A stretch of DNA of 64,000 nucleotides from Chromobotia macracanthus (lineage: Eukaryota > Chordata > Actinopteri > Cypriniformes > Botiidae). Below the pieces are notes generated by a model. The model was given only the letters and a program-made list of their open reading frames with translations, did not search any database and had not been told where the DNA came from. The position numbers were made by a program, and so were the translations under genes. Numbering within the stretch: position 1 is the first letter of the stretch; each line of letters opens with the position of its first letter. Below, in pieces: positions 22,851-38,000 of the stretch. Location of the stretch: NCBI GenBank assembly GCA_036877525.1, contig JAZGTH010000068.1, positions 4,947,501 to 5,011,500 of the forward strand, in the 5' to 3' direction.

Positions 22851-25800
22851 TTATGTCAGCTGGTGTGGAGCTTCTAGCATTTCCATTAGGAAAGTGTCGA
22901 TGGGCGTGTCTCCAATTAACTTGAAGAAGAAGAGATGCTCAAGACACTTCAGGCCGATGGATCGCAGGGCGGGCAGACGCAACAGCAGCTTGGCAAACCT
23001 GTTCAGAAAACAGTATGTGTACATGTTTGGTTTAACAGTGTTGGGAGAGCTTGGCCAATTAATAGACCACCCTGTTCTCCAGATATCAGCACTAGTTATT
23101 GGTTAACCCCTGTTAATCAATACTTGTAAGTCTGATTTCAATAAGCAACTACGCAGTAAAATAGGTCAATATGCCTCTAAGAGGTTGATAAATAGCAAAA
23201 CACTTACTATCAGATAATCATGATAGAGTTTAAAGAAAAGTATGTCACTTTGAACCTAATTAGACTCCAATTAACCTTTCCCCGGGTGTTTGGGTGACAA
23301 GCAATCTGACCAATCATAATGCAGATTATGTTTGACAAACCACACAGTAAAAGATTAACCATGGTGGACTTAAAGTTACACCTGCCAGTGCTAGAATCGA
23401 ACCAGCAACCTTCTGATTACAAGCCTGACTCACTAACAAGTAGGCCACAACTGCCCCACAATTTTTACAGAAATTATACATTATTTTCCCAGGGAGTGCG
23501 TGAATTGACAGCGGGAGCACCATGGCTGGTACTGAACATTTGTTGGGCGTAGCAACAGTTACTAAGGAGGGCAGGTCTTTGCGTCAATTATCACAGGGCA
23601 ATTAGAAAAATCTGTAGAGAATACCTTGCTTTTAATTGCTTTCATTCTGCAACAGTCAAATAATGTGTATACATGATATTTGAGACGAAAGCTAAAAGTG
23701 TGTGTACCTCCCAGGTTGATCAGGGTATTTGTGTTTACAGTAAGCTTCTAAAGAAGCATAAACTCTTTCCCGTAGCGTCTCCACCTCTGCAGGATTAGAA
23801 AGTCCTTTTGAATCTACACATTTAAAAAAACACAACAATCACCATTTATTGTAAACTATCTATGGTAAAGTCATATTTACACATTCAGTGATGCAATATA
23901 TTTGCCAGGAATCTGTATGTTAAACGTATCACATATATATAGCACAATCGTAAAGTTAAAATTGACAAGCTTCAGTGAGTTCAATGCAAATGTATCTTGT
24001 CCTGTGGCTGCTGAATAATGCAAGCATACATCTAAATAAATCTATTTCAGAAAATGGAGCTGCAATCCGCTTTCCACAATAGCACGATTATACTTTATTC
24101 CAGCATCCGGAGCGAGGCCTGCTGTCCTCTAAGAAAGTTCCTCACATACATCTCATGGAAAACATGACTTGCCCATATGCAGTATTATTGAGCATTTAAA
24201 GATATACAATTAAGTTTTTACACAAAGCTTGCTATTTCCAGGTTTACAGTTATATGAAAACCCATTTACTGACTATTCCAACACATTTAGTTTTGTTGCC
24301 AAAACAGACATTAAGGCAGCAAAACACTGGATTACATTAGCCGACTTCTAAAATATGAGAATATGAAAATATGTTTGACATACAGGATCACAGTACAAAC
24401 ACTTTGTTGCTCCGTACACTAAATTGTCTTTGGCCTGTAACCTCAGATATGAGTCAGGGAGCAACATATATAACTAGTTTTACAGTGTAGTTAGAGGTTT
24501 CTGATCAGATTCTGTTCTCATCGTATACTAAGCAATATGCACGAAGGCTCTGACTCGAAGAATCACTGACTCGACCCGACTGCAAATCAGGCATAAAATC
24601 TGTGTTGACAATATGTGATATAATCCAGCCATTTTAAATGCTTACACAAGATCTAGGTGTATAACTATACTGTACATTACCGTACCTGGATTGAACAGAA
24701 CAATGGCCCGCAGGCATCCAAGTTCAGTCTTGTCCATCTGCATGTCTCTCATCTTTGACACAAGCTCTGTCAGCACTCTGCAGAAACACAGTAACTAAAA
24801 TCTTTACGCCCACAATCACTTCAGCCAATCACATAATGAGGTAACCATTTGATAAACGTTTTGTAACAAATCAAACAGGCCCAATGAGTCCTCGCTCCAC
24901 CCTTAATATGTAGTTTCACATGGACTTGGAAATCAAAGACACTTTGTCCTATGGACACACATTTATCTGGACTGCAGACTGACCGGACAAAATATATTTC
25001 ATTAGCGAGGACACCAGTACAGCTCACCCGGTCGGTAAAACATTATCACATCGCTACATAAAACTGCCATATGGCTTAATGTAAAAACGCAATTAATCAA
25101 CAGTAAAAGGTGGAGGACATGTTCTTGATGTTGCATCTAATATCATTACAGGGGTTATTTTCAAAAATTCATGTGTGCGTGACCTACGGCCATCACAAAT
25201 CTTCCACACAGTGAACTATGAGGACATCTTTTCATATTCTTCAGAAACGGAAGTGACATTGAATTTAAGGTCATTTAGAATTCCACGGGAACTTTGGACA
25301 TTAACTAACCTGTCAAAGATAGCTCCCACGCCGGCGGTGTGTGCGCTGTTTCTATGGACGTGAAGGCCTGTAGCTAATAATATGCCATCTTTGACAGCTA
25401 TAGAACGATGCGAGAAAGAAGCTATCAGGAGTTCATTCCATCCTAGTGAACAGAAGCACGAAAACGATAAGTGCAAACAAACAAAAAACAAAAAATTTAA
25501 AAATTGCTTACAAATATAAAAATTAGTTACAGTCTAGTACACCCTTCAATAGAAAAATCCTTCTGTTAAAGGTACTAAACAGGATTAAAAAGACAATGAC
25601 TCCAATGATATTTTAATGAGAACATTTTACAACATTTACAAACATTACAGTCCCTTTTCTGAGGTTCTGAATAACACTGAAACAGAGGAACTTTGAGGGT
25701 CTTGTCCTCAGGCAACCCACAACCTGCTGAAATAAATGCAACATGTGAACAGTGAGATCACTGACCACAGTTCAGTCTCTTATTCTCCCTTAGTCTGTGC

Positions 25801-28800
25801 AGAAACCATCGGTATTAACAGAATAAAGCTCGCACTGCAGGCTAATGAGATGCAATTCCTTCTTCAATCGATGCTACGGCCTAAAGCTGCATCAAATGCA
25901 TCTTCTGATCCACGTGAATGCTTCTAAAATAGACTGTAATGCCATGTAACTGTAAACACTCATTTTATCAGCTGATATTGTTTTCAAATGTAACTCATAG
26001 CTGAAGGAATGGATGGGCCACATCAATTCTCCAGGAATCGAACCAAAGCAGTGTGTTTATTTACTGACGCACCTGCTCGCAGGAGGATGACCTGGTCGTC
26101 TAGAGGGAGATCAGAGAAGTGAGGTATCCGCTTGGCCCACGCCACTAAAGTAAAGAGCTGCTTGTCAGCTGCCTGACAGATGTTAGTTACCGGATCGTTC
26201 GGCTGCAGAGAAACAGAGAGAGAGACACACTGTATCAGTGACTTCTCTGGCTAGAATAGAGGGGAAAAAATCACAAAAATCTTTAAAATATCTCAGTTGC
26301 AACTCCTACACAGTAATGACTTGAAATGGAGAGTAAATGAGAGATTTTTCCTTTAGTGTCCTGACTTTCTCGTGGAAAAACTCTCACATGTGTCTCTATT
26401 ACCAGGGACCCACTAGGGGGTCTCAGCAAATGGCTTAAATCGCAAAAACATTAGTGTCAAAAATATTTTTGTTAAGCTGATTCGAAGTCTCTTTACATCC
26501 TGATAGCAACCAATCACTAAGTGGTCTAAATATATTTTTATATCTCCTGTGGAAGGTGCAGGGCCATAAAATGTTCATCCAGTCGTCCAATAGGATGTCC
26601 TTCTTGCCTGTCAAACTATGTATTTACATTAATGCATTTGACAGACACTTTTACCCTATAAGTGACTTACAGTGCATTCAAGTTATACATTTTATCAGTA
26701 CATGTGTTCCCCTGGGAATCAAACCCACAATTTTATGCTGCTAACACAATGCTCTACCAACTGAGCTACAGGAACACTGTGTGAAGGTATTTGCATTACC
26801 TCCATACAATGCGTTCATGTGTTTTGGAGGTACTGTAAAGAGGGGGTTGGATCTGTGCTCTATGTCATAGAGTGTGTTGGACCAGAAGATTACACATCAC
26901 AGAAACAGTGTCTTCCACTCTTAAACTCTCTCACTTAACATATCTCTGAAAACAAACAATGGAATATATCTTTAGTTAGCAAATCTTTCATTTCAACTGA
27001 CCACACAGGGCACATAACTAAAAAGCCACAATCGCTTTTCCATCTTAACAGTTTTGTAACAGAGCAAAACTCAACTAGAGCTCCATCTGAGGGGGCCTTC
27101 TCCAAAACTCAAGGACAAACACACAAACAGCCATTGAAAAAGACTACAGGGGAAACCAAATGAAAGACAAAGCATGTGCATCTTTCTCCTTGACTCCTAC
27201 TTGATTTAGAGCCTACAGCTGCACAAAACACAGAACACACATATATAAAGATATCTATATACAGCGCTGGCCTCCGTGTGTCTGACTGGCATGGTTAATG
27301 GGCTAGACCGAGGCTCTTATCTAATGGCACAACAATGTGCATCTTCTGCAGTATGTCCCCTCTCAAGGGGTCTGCACAGAGACCTTCAAAGCCAAAGTGC
27401 ATTGCTGTGTAGCGCAATCTGTCCTTCCACTGGGAGCAACTTGGAGTCAGATCTTAAAAATAGCCCTTACCATTCAGAAACAGAACTACTCAAATCAGCT
27501 TCTGATTCTTTCCCGGACAGCTGGAATCCTCTTATAAAGTTACTCTCTTTCTTTATATCTGCAGGGAAGTTGGAACCTTTCTTCAGTCTTGACATTCATA
27601 AAACAACTGTACTCATTCCCCCTTCACTGTCTAACTCTGAAGCAGCATATTTCAGACGAGCCAAATGTTCTCCATAAGTTGAATGTCACTGTATGATGGA
27701 GTGTGATTTGGAGAGATTGGCTTACAGAGTTGGCAGGCTCACTCAGGTTGGCCTCCACGTAGGTCTCAGTCTTTGGTTCCACTGCCAGTTCAGCTTCCAG
27801 AATCTTCTCCACGGGCATGTCCTCGTTGGCACAGCTGCCGAACTCGCCCTCGTTCCTCTCCTTCGCCCGCTGACGCTCCTCCTGAACGGCTGTATGTATA
27901 AAATTAGAACTGTTAGCATATGCGCGAGTGCCCGCTGCTCTGTACAGCTACATACAGAAACAAAATCTTAACCTTGTGCACAATAACACACCTGCTTCTG
28001 GTTTTTCTTAAGCTCAGGCTGTTTATCACTGAGCAAACGAACGCCCGGTTCATTATTCAACAACTTCAGACGGTTGAAATCACATCAGCAATATTTAACC
28101 TAGCTAAGGTGGTCAACTTTTTAGCAAATTTATAACAATGTTTAAGCGATATGTATTCTGCTTTATAAAATATGTATGTTTTATTTGGATATCGTCCAAT
28201 GCAAACATTCTGTCAAAGTCATGTGCAATAAAACCGTCCTGCTAAAATGTTATGTAGCAGTGCCCTGCAGGAAGAGGCGGGTATGTGTGCACGTGATGAT
28301 CTTTATGGCAATGTTTTGGTGTGTGTCTATGTACTGTATACACAGTGTGCATGTTTGTTTAGACTGGTTCGGGGGCAAACCGGGCCTAAACCACACAGCT
28401 GGTCCACTGTGGTCTGGAAATGAGCTCCATCTACCTCACTGTGGAATATTTCAGCTTTCCCTTATGTCTGTAAAAGGCCCTGTTTTATGACTCTCTCTCT
28501 CTCTTTTTCTCTGACAGAAACCACTACCAGATCATGAGGGGAATTTTTAAGTGGAAGCAGCAGAAAGCCATAGAGGTCAGCTGAAGTATAAAGCTTTACT
28601 CCAGGAGTCACAGAGAGGTGAGGCATTGCGCAAAAGGAAATTATTTTAGCTTTATTGTCCTCAGAAACAGAAAGACAGAGAGTGTGAGAGACTTACTGGA
28701 GAGAAAGTTTGTCACGTTACCTTACAGTGTGTGGACCACCCAAAGTGAAGTAAAATCACAAATGTCTTTCATATCACAAGTATTTCTCCTACAGTAGATA

Positions 28801-31800
28801 ACAATTAATTAACCCAGATGAAAAGACCGGCTAAGACAAGCATTCATTTCCTGGTCTGGATTTGTGCTGGTTTTGTGCTTGTCAAGATGGTTAACCAGCC
28901 AAAGACGGTTAACCAGCCCCATACTGGGGACTAGTAATCAAAACACAATGTGCTAGTCTTTCCAGCAGGGAAATATACAGCAAACTGTGTTCAGAAGAGA
29001 TCTTAATGTTAAAATGCCAGTCTGAATTGCAAAGTCAGCAATTAAAGATGCAGTAAGCGATTTTTTTAAAAACGCTTTTGAAAAGTGTATTGTACCAAGC
29101 ACTAAAACACACTTGCAAAGAAGAGGAGTGTCTACTAATGAAGGGGAGGAGAGAAAACTCAGTGCACAAGATGGACATTAGCTGAACGACTACGAAAAGA
29201 GATGGTAGATAAACAAAAGAGGAACATTTTGGTGGAATATAACATTAATAAGAAGGGTTACGTTCAGGCAATGCTGGACAGAACGTTATTTTAGTTCTCT
29301 TCAGCTACGATAAAGAGACATGGGGGCAGAACTATTAAAATAGGGGTGAGACCCTTTTGGGGTGGGGCATGTTTGTTTTGGTGTTATCAAATATCATCAG
29401 TGTTTACCTGAAACCGCTTATTGCACCTTTAAAAGTAATACATTGTAAAATGCACTTAAACATCTTTCATCCAATCAGATCAAAGTCCAAGTTATTTTGG
29501 CTATGCTGTCCACGTTCATTTGTCATTGACGTCAATCACTGTCAATGAAAGTGTTGATTCTTGAAGGGAACACAGCTGAGAACTCAATGACGTAATGAGC
29601 AATAAAAGTGCACACATGAAAAATCAGTTTCTGTTTAAATTCAGTGATGATCACACATCTCACCCTCTCTCTTCATTCCCATGGCTAAACACTTCTGATA
29701 GCGGCAGTACTGACAGCGGTTCCGCTGCCGTTTGTCGATGATACAGTCCTTGTTGTCCCGACATGTGTACGTCAGGTCCTTCCTTATCGTCCTCTTAAAG
29801 AATCCCTTACAGCCTTCACAGCTGTACACCCCGTAGTGTTTACCTTCCACACACACATAGACACACAAACACAGTTTACTTATGGCAATAATTACGACAA
29901 GTGTAAAAGAAATATTATTTTATGCCAGTTTCATTTAGCTGAAAATGATATGATTCAAACTCCTATGTTACTGTGTGTATGTGTGTGAAGGCTAATCACC
30001 TGATGAGCGGTCTCCACAGATGGCACAGATGTGTTTGGTGAGGGAGAGGGATGTGCCAGTGGGCTGTGCTGGGACCTTCATCACCCCGTTCAGACCCAGA
30101 GGGGGTTTAATGTCCTCTGAATTATTGTTAGAATTCATGGGCGAACTGAGCTAAAATCAAATAAATGCAGAAATTACACCATTTAAAAGCTGCCAATGCA
30201 AGTGAATCTGTTCACTGCTGGAGAAAGAACTAAATGATGAATGTTTTACCTGACCATCACCGCTGTATTCTCCACATATACATAAGCCAACACACACACA
30301 CAACACTAGCACATGATTCCTCATGCCTAAACTTTGCACATAATTCCACATTAAAATGGCTTTCAGAACTGTCACACATTTATACTTAACTACTCATAAT
30401 AACACAAAATGCAATGATGGATGAGGGGCCCGGCAGACACACCCACAGGAAACTTTTCTAATAAAAGAATTTTCTTTGCTAAGACCCAAGACACGGAAGT
30501 GTGGAGCTAAACTCCTTCCTGAACAAACACATCTGATGGCATTAAAATGCCACTGCAATTCACTGCAGACAGCACGACTGTTTTCTATAGGCTTATTAAG
30601 ACTATTGTGTGGATACTAAACAAACACTGAACTGCATTTTCCCACCTTAAATTGCGTCAACGCTATTTTGTTCACAAATGTCAGAGGATGTTTTACTCAT
30701 GATAAATGTTTCTGAGTTAGGACACATGCACATACACCTGAGGACAGGTCTGTGACGTATGACATCAGAGTTCTACCATGCATACAGTCTCTTAAAGAGA
30801 CAATGCATACTTATTTTGAGCATTGCAGAATGTGACACTGGAGAATGAAGTTTAAACCCTTAATTTGCCATCCTATAGTTAGACAAAGTACAAATACACC
30901 TCATTTAAGAGATTAAATGTTATTTAAGATTGTGATAAGATTGCTGATATTTAAGCAATCTTTAAACATTTCAGCCCAATGGCAGATTGCTGAGGTATAG
31001 CATGTTTGTTTAGTATACATACAGAAAACAGAAGAACTACTATGGGAATTGTGAATGTTTAAGGAGTGGCATTTCTCTTGTTAGGCATATAAGCCCAGAT
31101 ACATCCCATTCTGAACACACCTGCATATACGTTTGCAATCGCCCACACACCTGCACAGAAATAGTTCTACCTGTTTTACTGTCTGTCTCCATTCTATAAC
31201 TAGATCTTTTGCTTTTTCTGTGTTCTGTTAAGTGGGGCATAATTTAAAGGGGCTCTAACTCCACTGACGGCACAAGTGTGTACACACATATACCCCCACT
31301 ATTTTGGGTAAACCTGTAATACAATATGTGCCTGGGATCTTTGTGTCGATCAGTGCCAAAGGGTCTGTTAGCCTCTAGAATTAGACCGGAAAGCAGAGAA
31401 CAGCCATTAAAGGTATGTGATTTTTCCAGGAACATTTTTTGTTATGCTGGTTGAAAGTTTCTGATACCAAGTACAGTGATTCTTACTTTATATTTATCTT
31501 CTGTGGAAGCTTCAGTACCATGAAATGTTCATCCAATCATTGCATATGGTCCCAATGCAATGATAGGATATCCTACTTGCCTGTCAAACTACGAGTGCTT
31601 CTCAGTAAGCACTGAAAGGAAACGAGGATGCACAAATAAGAATTGAGAAGCACCCAATGTATGTGTTCATGTGTTGGAGGAGGCGTGGCTTTGGAGAGCA
31701 CTCTGAACATAGGCTTGTTCTTATGCTTTCAAAGCTAACTTGCTATTGTTAACCTTCACCTTTAAAAAGACAAATAAACAAAAAAAACAGCCAGATATTC

Positions 31801-34800
31801 ATTTGCTGGAATAATCTGTAAGTAGCAAGACGTTTCCTACAATACAAGCCAAACCAGGCAAAGAAAAAACAAACGATTGCAGCACAGCGGAAACAGCGAA
31901 TGACTGATGCTTTCAGAACCCTGAGAAGTGTCTGTGAAATCATGCAATGAAAATAGAGAAAGATATATTGAACAGGAAGGAAAGTTTTATTATTGCTTTT
32001 TACAGTTACATTTTAAATTGCATTTACAGATTTGCAGGCACTTTTATCCAGCACATTCATAGTACAGATATTATCAGCTTGTGTGTTCCGGGAATCAAAC
32101 CCATAACCTTGACGTTGCTGGTGTGATGCTCTACCAGTTAAGCTACAGGAACATTTTATGCTATCTAGTCCACAGGAACTGTTGTAAGACAGATCACATC
32201 ATGTGATCTCATGCCTGCTGTTGTGTGTGTGTTGTGTTTGTGTAGTGCTTTTAGACAAAATTAGTGTTGGCTATGTTTCATATATTCATTTCTTCCATTA
32301 AAATATCTCTGCACATCACACATTATGGTCTATGCTGATAAATGGTATAAACCTTTTTAATATGATGTATAAACATTTATCTTATCACTGCTGTGAGTAA
32401 TAGTGAGGGATTTACTATGAATTCCTTAGAGGTTCTATCCTAAACACTGTAAGACTATTTACATTCTATACAGACATCAAACACTAGCCATTAACCACAT
32501 TTTTAGACCAGATATGGTCTATAGAAATGAGCTTAGTTTATAGGGTTAGAGATATAAGCAATTGTAATAGTTTGCCTTATGTTTGCCTAATTCCTCAAAA
32601 CAGACACACCTCAGTTAAAAGCCAGTTAAACGGTCTGATATACTGTTATATACTGCACATGGTCAAATATAGAAACTAATGAGACGTGTGTGTGTTTATG
32701 ATGAGGGTGGACTAGATCTGGCTGGGTGTTAAAATAGTCGACACATGCCACATGGCTAAGCAGCAGGTTTTAACGGGCCAGCAAATTTCCTGTGCGTTCG
32801 AACCCTGACCAGATCCCAACAAGGCTTTTTGTCTATGCTGAATCAGGGTATAAACCTTTCTCAATATGATGTATAACCTATTTAGCATGCCAATAAAAAG
32901 CAGAAAGACCGTGTGGCAAACTAAGGCCATGTCTGAAACCATGTGGTCAGAGATTAAGCAGTCGGACTGGGCTAATGAGGATGAATGGGGGCCGGGGCAC
33001 CTCTGAGATGCCTGCTCCTCAAGCCCAGCAGGCAGGCACCATTAATATAAAGACTCCCTCCCATCCATTTAGTCTCCAAACTAAAGCTTGATAAGAAAAG
33101 TCTGTCAAGAAGCCTGAGGTAGACAGAAAAAATAAGAGCTATTGTTTTTATGCCACCCCAAACTAGTTAAAACAAGCATAAACAAGTTTTCATTTCAGGG
33201 TCACAACAATGACTGAACAGATTACAACGTTTGGGGGGACCTTTACAATATCATGTTCATAATGAGTACAAGATGTGATTTATGTTAAACAGCATTCCAG
33301 GGATGTTCTTGGATTCTGATATACTATCTGCTACAGTGTCTGAAAAAATGGTTTCTTTAAATGAATGGATGAAAGGGTGTGATTTGATATTTGATATGCT
33401 TTTACAGATACTTAAATAACTCTGGAAAGCAGTTAATGATTTTGTCTGTGCCAAAGTCTGAGTCAAATTCATCTTGATTATCAGATGAGATTTACAGTGA
33501 CACATTAATGATTACATTTTTAATGCAAACACACACATGTAGAGTTTCTACAAACGTTAGTGCACTTAAAAGATCTTATCTGAGCTCAAAACGTTTATGC
33601 AATAATTTATATTTAGTGTTGTGAAGTCCCACTTCACAAAGCTACTGTATGGAACAGGCCATAATGTTTTTTACACGAAAACAATGCTGACAATAAACAT
33701 TCGACTATATGACTAAACAAACTAGGCAATCAAAAAAATGCCTCTCTATATATTGCTCATTATTATTTTCTTTTTTTTTTGGACAAAGCAAACATATGAC
33801 AGCTAATACGTGAAAAACAGAAAAAACAGTCATGTTGACTGCTTTACTTTAAATATAGTTTTTGCTCCACTGTTCTAAATAAAACATCTAACGCATCTTT
33901 ACTATATTTATATTGATTTTGTCTAAAGATTGCATTAAGACATTTGTGCTCTCTGTGCTCTGTCACAATACATGAAAATAACCAAAGAAAGAGGAAAAGA
34001 ATATAAAAATATACTTTTAATAAACAAAGATCATGAACACAGAAGAATAGGAGAACTCAACACACCATAACCAAAACCAGGACTGACAAAAAACTGAGCA
34101 GGACCAGGGAGTATATAAACAAGGTGAACTGAACATCCTGTTTCAGACACAACTGAGTCTAATGAGGAACCAAGGCAATAAAGGAGGGGCTAATAGAAAC
34201 TAATGAATAAGGTAATTAACTCAAATAAGAACTAATAATGACTTGAGCATGGAACACAAATGACAAAGAACAGAACCTAACTACCTAAGATACTTAATTA
34301 AAAATTGGTATATTGAGCCAATGTGTGAGGCACAACATATTGTTAAGAGAATAACCCCAGCAGAAGTCTTACACAAACACTAGGTAATGTGTTTTAATCT
34401 TAGTAGTACAATTCAGAACTACTAAACAGTTGTAAATGTATTATTCACAGATGAGATGATACGTATATTAAAAAATCTATGGTTCATTGATTTGTACCAT
34501 GTGACAAACATAATTCTGTGATATCATATGTTTCAGGCTCACGTTATATTATGGTTCTTACTGTAGGTCAATCTGACGCAACAAATCAGAAAGTAATCAT
34601 CTACCATGTCACAACATTATAGTAAGATTATTTAAGTCTAGAGCTGAGATGCACACACAAACAGAGCAGTTAAGAGTTCATTTATCCAACAAGCAACAGA
34701 TCGATCTCTTTTAATCAAAGACATCACTACGTGTGACTATGCTTACAATCTTTTTCTAGTTTACATAATCAGAACTGTTATCTAGCTAGTGACACATTAA

Positions 34801-35042
34801 TTGGGTTTCAGTACATTGAAAGTGCTTTACTGTCATGTGAGATTATGTGCTTTCATTTTCTTCATTGATGTCTTTATATGTCCAAATTGCCAGCACAGTC
34901 ACAAGATAACTATTATATTATACTTCTATAAAATGATAGTCTTTTAATTACTATTACATCTGTGCAGCCTAGACACCTAAAGCACCATGCACCATAAAGA
35001 CATGAATAAAATTTACAATTAAAACTTTTTTTTAAAAAAATA

Positions 35043-35088
<46 letters not shown>

Positions 35089-38000
35089 AAGGAACACATC
35101 AACCTGTGCTTGATTTTATGTGTCATGTGACCATGACATCACAACTGGTAATTAGACTCCTGCAGCACACTTCAGGTTAAGTTTGTGTCAGTTTAGCCAA
35201 TTCAGTAGGATATTCAAGAGTGATCTATTCAGGCCAAGTACACACTTGAAAACACATCGATCAGTTCTCTAACTCAGCAAGAACAGTTTCCACTTTAAAA
35301 GCTGCCCACAGCAATTCAAGGTGAATCTGTTTATTAATCTACAGTATGAAGCAAATTCAGCAGCCATTGATAGCAGTGATGTCATACCTGTGGACTGAGA
35401 CTCGGTCTGAAAGTCATGCTGGTGGAGGACGGGCCGCTCATGGAAGGGTGACCCATGGGCGAGTTGATGACGGGGAAGGGTGATGGCAGGCCGTTGATGG
35501 GCGAACTGAGGGTGCTGATGGGCGAGTGCAGCTGACCCGGGCTGGAGCTCATGGCAGATGGGCTTATCAGAGATGGGTGGAGAGGGTGGTTACCAATGCC
35601 TCGATGACCTGTGGAGGAGCCGAGAGGAGATGATGAGAGCTGACCGGAGGAGTCTGTAGGACAGACAGAAAAAGAAAAAAAGTCTGAACATTTCTGGAGT
35701 CATTATATTATCTGCTGATAAAACACTTCAAAGTGCTGCTGATTCTTGTTGTTATAAAGAAGTATCCCTGTTCTAACCACCTGCTGGGCCTCTCTTTCTC
35801 CAGGTCAGTGGATTCAGGAATTCAGGAATTTTCTGTCACAGCCTTGAGGCTATGAAATTATTTACTGCTGTCTATTACTTCCCCTTCAATTTTAACTTTA
35901 AGATGGTCTGTCTGTCTGACTTTTGATTTGCATGTATTTTGATTATCAGTCTGTTGTCTTTTAAAATTGTGTATTGGTTTTACACTCCGTAACATTTTCG
36001 GGTTAAAAAAGTACATAAAACAGCAGGGTTCAAAACTGATTCACAACAGTAAGCTTATAATAATGATTTATGATTTGAGCTGTTGGGTCCAGTTTCATGC
36101 GAAAATCATGTTAGATTTCAATCATCTTTGCGTGGTTACCTTTTAAACTGAAAGAAGACCCGGATACTATATTGCATGTGGGGGTGCTGAGGATGGTGGA
36201 GTGTTTGTAGCTTGTTCTTACCTAGAATTTAAACTTGTCATCAACGTTAATAACTCTGCAAGTTGTTTTTCAAAAATTTTGTTTCAAACTGAGATGGCGA
36301 TAGAGAGGCAAAAATAAATAGACCGCAGCTTTAATTTGATGTGTGTTTTATCCTTTGTAAAGTCCATTTATGGTTTTGAAACTGCTTTATAAATAAAAGT
36401 TGGGTTGCTTTGAATGACACAATGTTTTACCTGTCTTTGGAAAGCATATACTCCCCAATATTTAGATAAATGGGCGACTGGTGGTTTTGAGAGGCATTAT
36501 ATGCTCCCTTTAAGATTTAAAAGTATATTCATGTTACTGTGTCTGGGGACTCTTACACACTTTGTCTTGTTTCTGCAAATGTGTTTGTGTGTGCTTGTGT
36601 TTGCACTTCTATATGTGTAGATATACAGTGCAGAGAGCTGACTGTGTATTTGATAACACAGTGGACTTCAGCCACAAAATGCCTTCACAGAGAGAGGAAA
36701 CATGCTGAGTAAACACAGAGGGCCTATTTACTTATCCTTACATTGTTTTTCTACAGCTACAAGAACTTGATTACAATATAAACAATTTTAATCTATACAG
36801 CAGCATGACTGTAAAAGCAATAGACACGTAATGTGTTAAGAATTAAAGTTTTTAATATGATTTTGTATTTCTCTTATTTTATAAGGCTTTAACACATTCT
36901 GTACTAAAATCATTATTTTTTTATAACCACCCAACCAGACATGATGCTAATTTTGGTTGTTTACACTGAAAGTGAGATCAGTCATTCAGAATATATTAGA
37001 TGTTTCGTATACAGCTGTGTAAAGTAAGATTTTGGAAGTAGTAATATGCAATTTGTAAAAAAAATGTATTAGTTTAATGTATTATACTCAACAAAATTAA
37101 TATAATTACAGTTAACAAAAATGATTTGTTCACAAATCAGACTGATCTACTCATCTATCTACTCGTAACCACACTCAAAGGTTACTTACAAAGGTTAAGA
37201 TATAACTCCTCTGGACCGGTTTTATGGAGCTGTTTTATCAATTTGTAAATTTCTTGCATATGAAAAAATCATATTAAGAAGTTAATGCAAATAACAATGT
37301 GAAACCACTGCAACAAATGATTTGAAGGTTTACAGTAACACACAAGCACTGAAACTTTAGACAATCTTCAGGATTTGTCAGGTTGGGCTGATGCCAGGAA
37401 TTCTTTCCGTGAACCCAAACCAGCTCTACAACTGTCACAAGCATTTCTGTATGAAAACACGCGAAAAGTAATGAATGTGTGTGTGTGTGAGACACAAGTG
37501 TATCTTAAGCCAGCAGAAAGATCACACACAGCGTTGTTTTTTTCAAAGATCTGGCTGGAAGCCCAAGCAGGCAGCTTTAAATGAGTTTCAATCTAGTTTT
37601 CTCACCCCATCTACATGACAGAGTATGAGTCTGCAACAAATGATGCTGCTGACGTCCAGTGATGTGAAAACCCCTGTGTGTGTCTCTCTCTGCTGACACA
37701 CACACATCTGGCCCCCTGCCAACATCTTACAGCCCATGGCGTTATACAACTTGTGGGCACAGGTAGCATACGCAGACATGTACATTCACATAGAGCAACA
37801 ACACAAACACATTCCCAGAACACGGAAAGAAAATTCCCCCAATCATAAACAAAGTATGTAGGAGGCTCATTAGGTGATTAGACAAATGGTCTACATAAAA
37901 CTACAGCAGAATGAGGCATCAGAGCGGCTGTTCTCACAAACTGGAGAGTAAGAACCACTTACAGTACGCTAAACCTAAACGAGCCTATCCTGTAAAGTTC

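Noticed and set aside
27276..27677. 133-codon plus-strand frame in an rxra intron
   Set aside because: No family features, ordinary intronic composition, and no splice or promoter context.
22851..30150. Assignment as rxrb or rxrg
   Set aside because: The start (METKPFLSLD), the A/B region and the lack of the beta-type ligand-domain insertion fit alpha better; the neighbouring brd3 agrees with 9q34 synteny.
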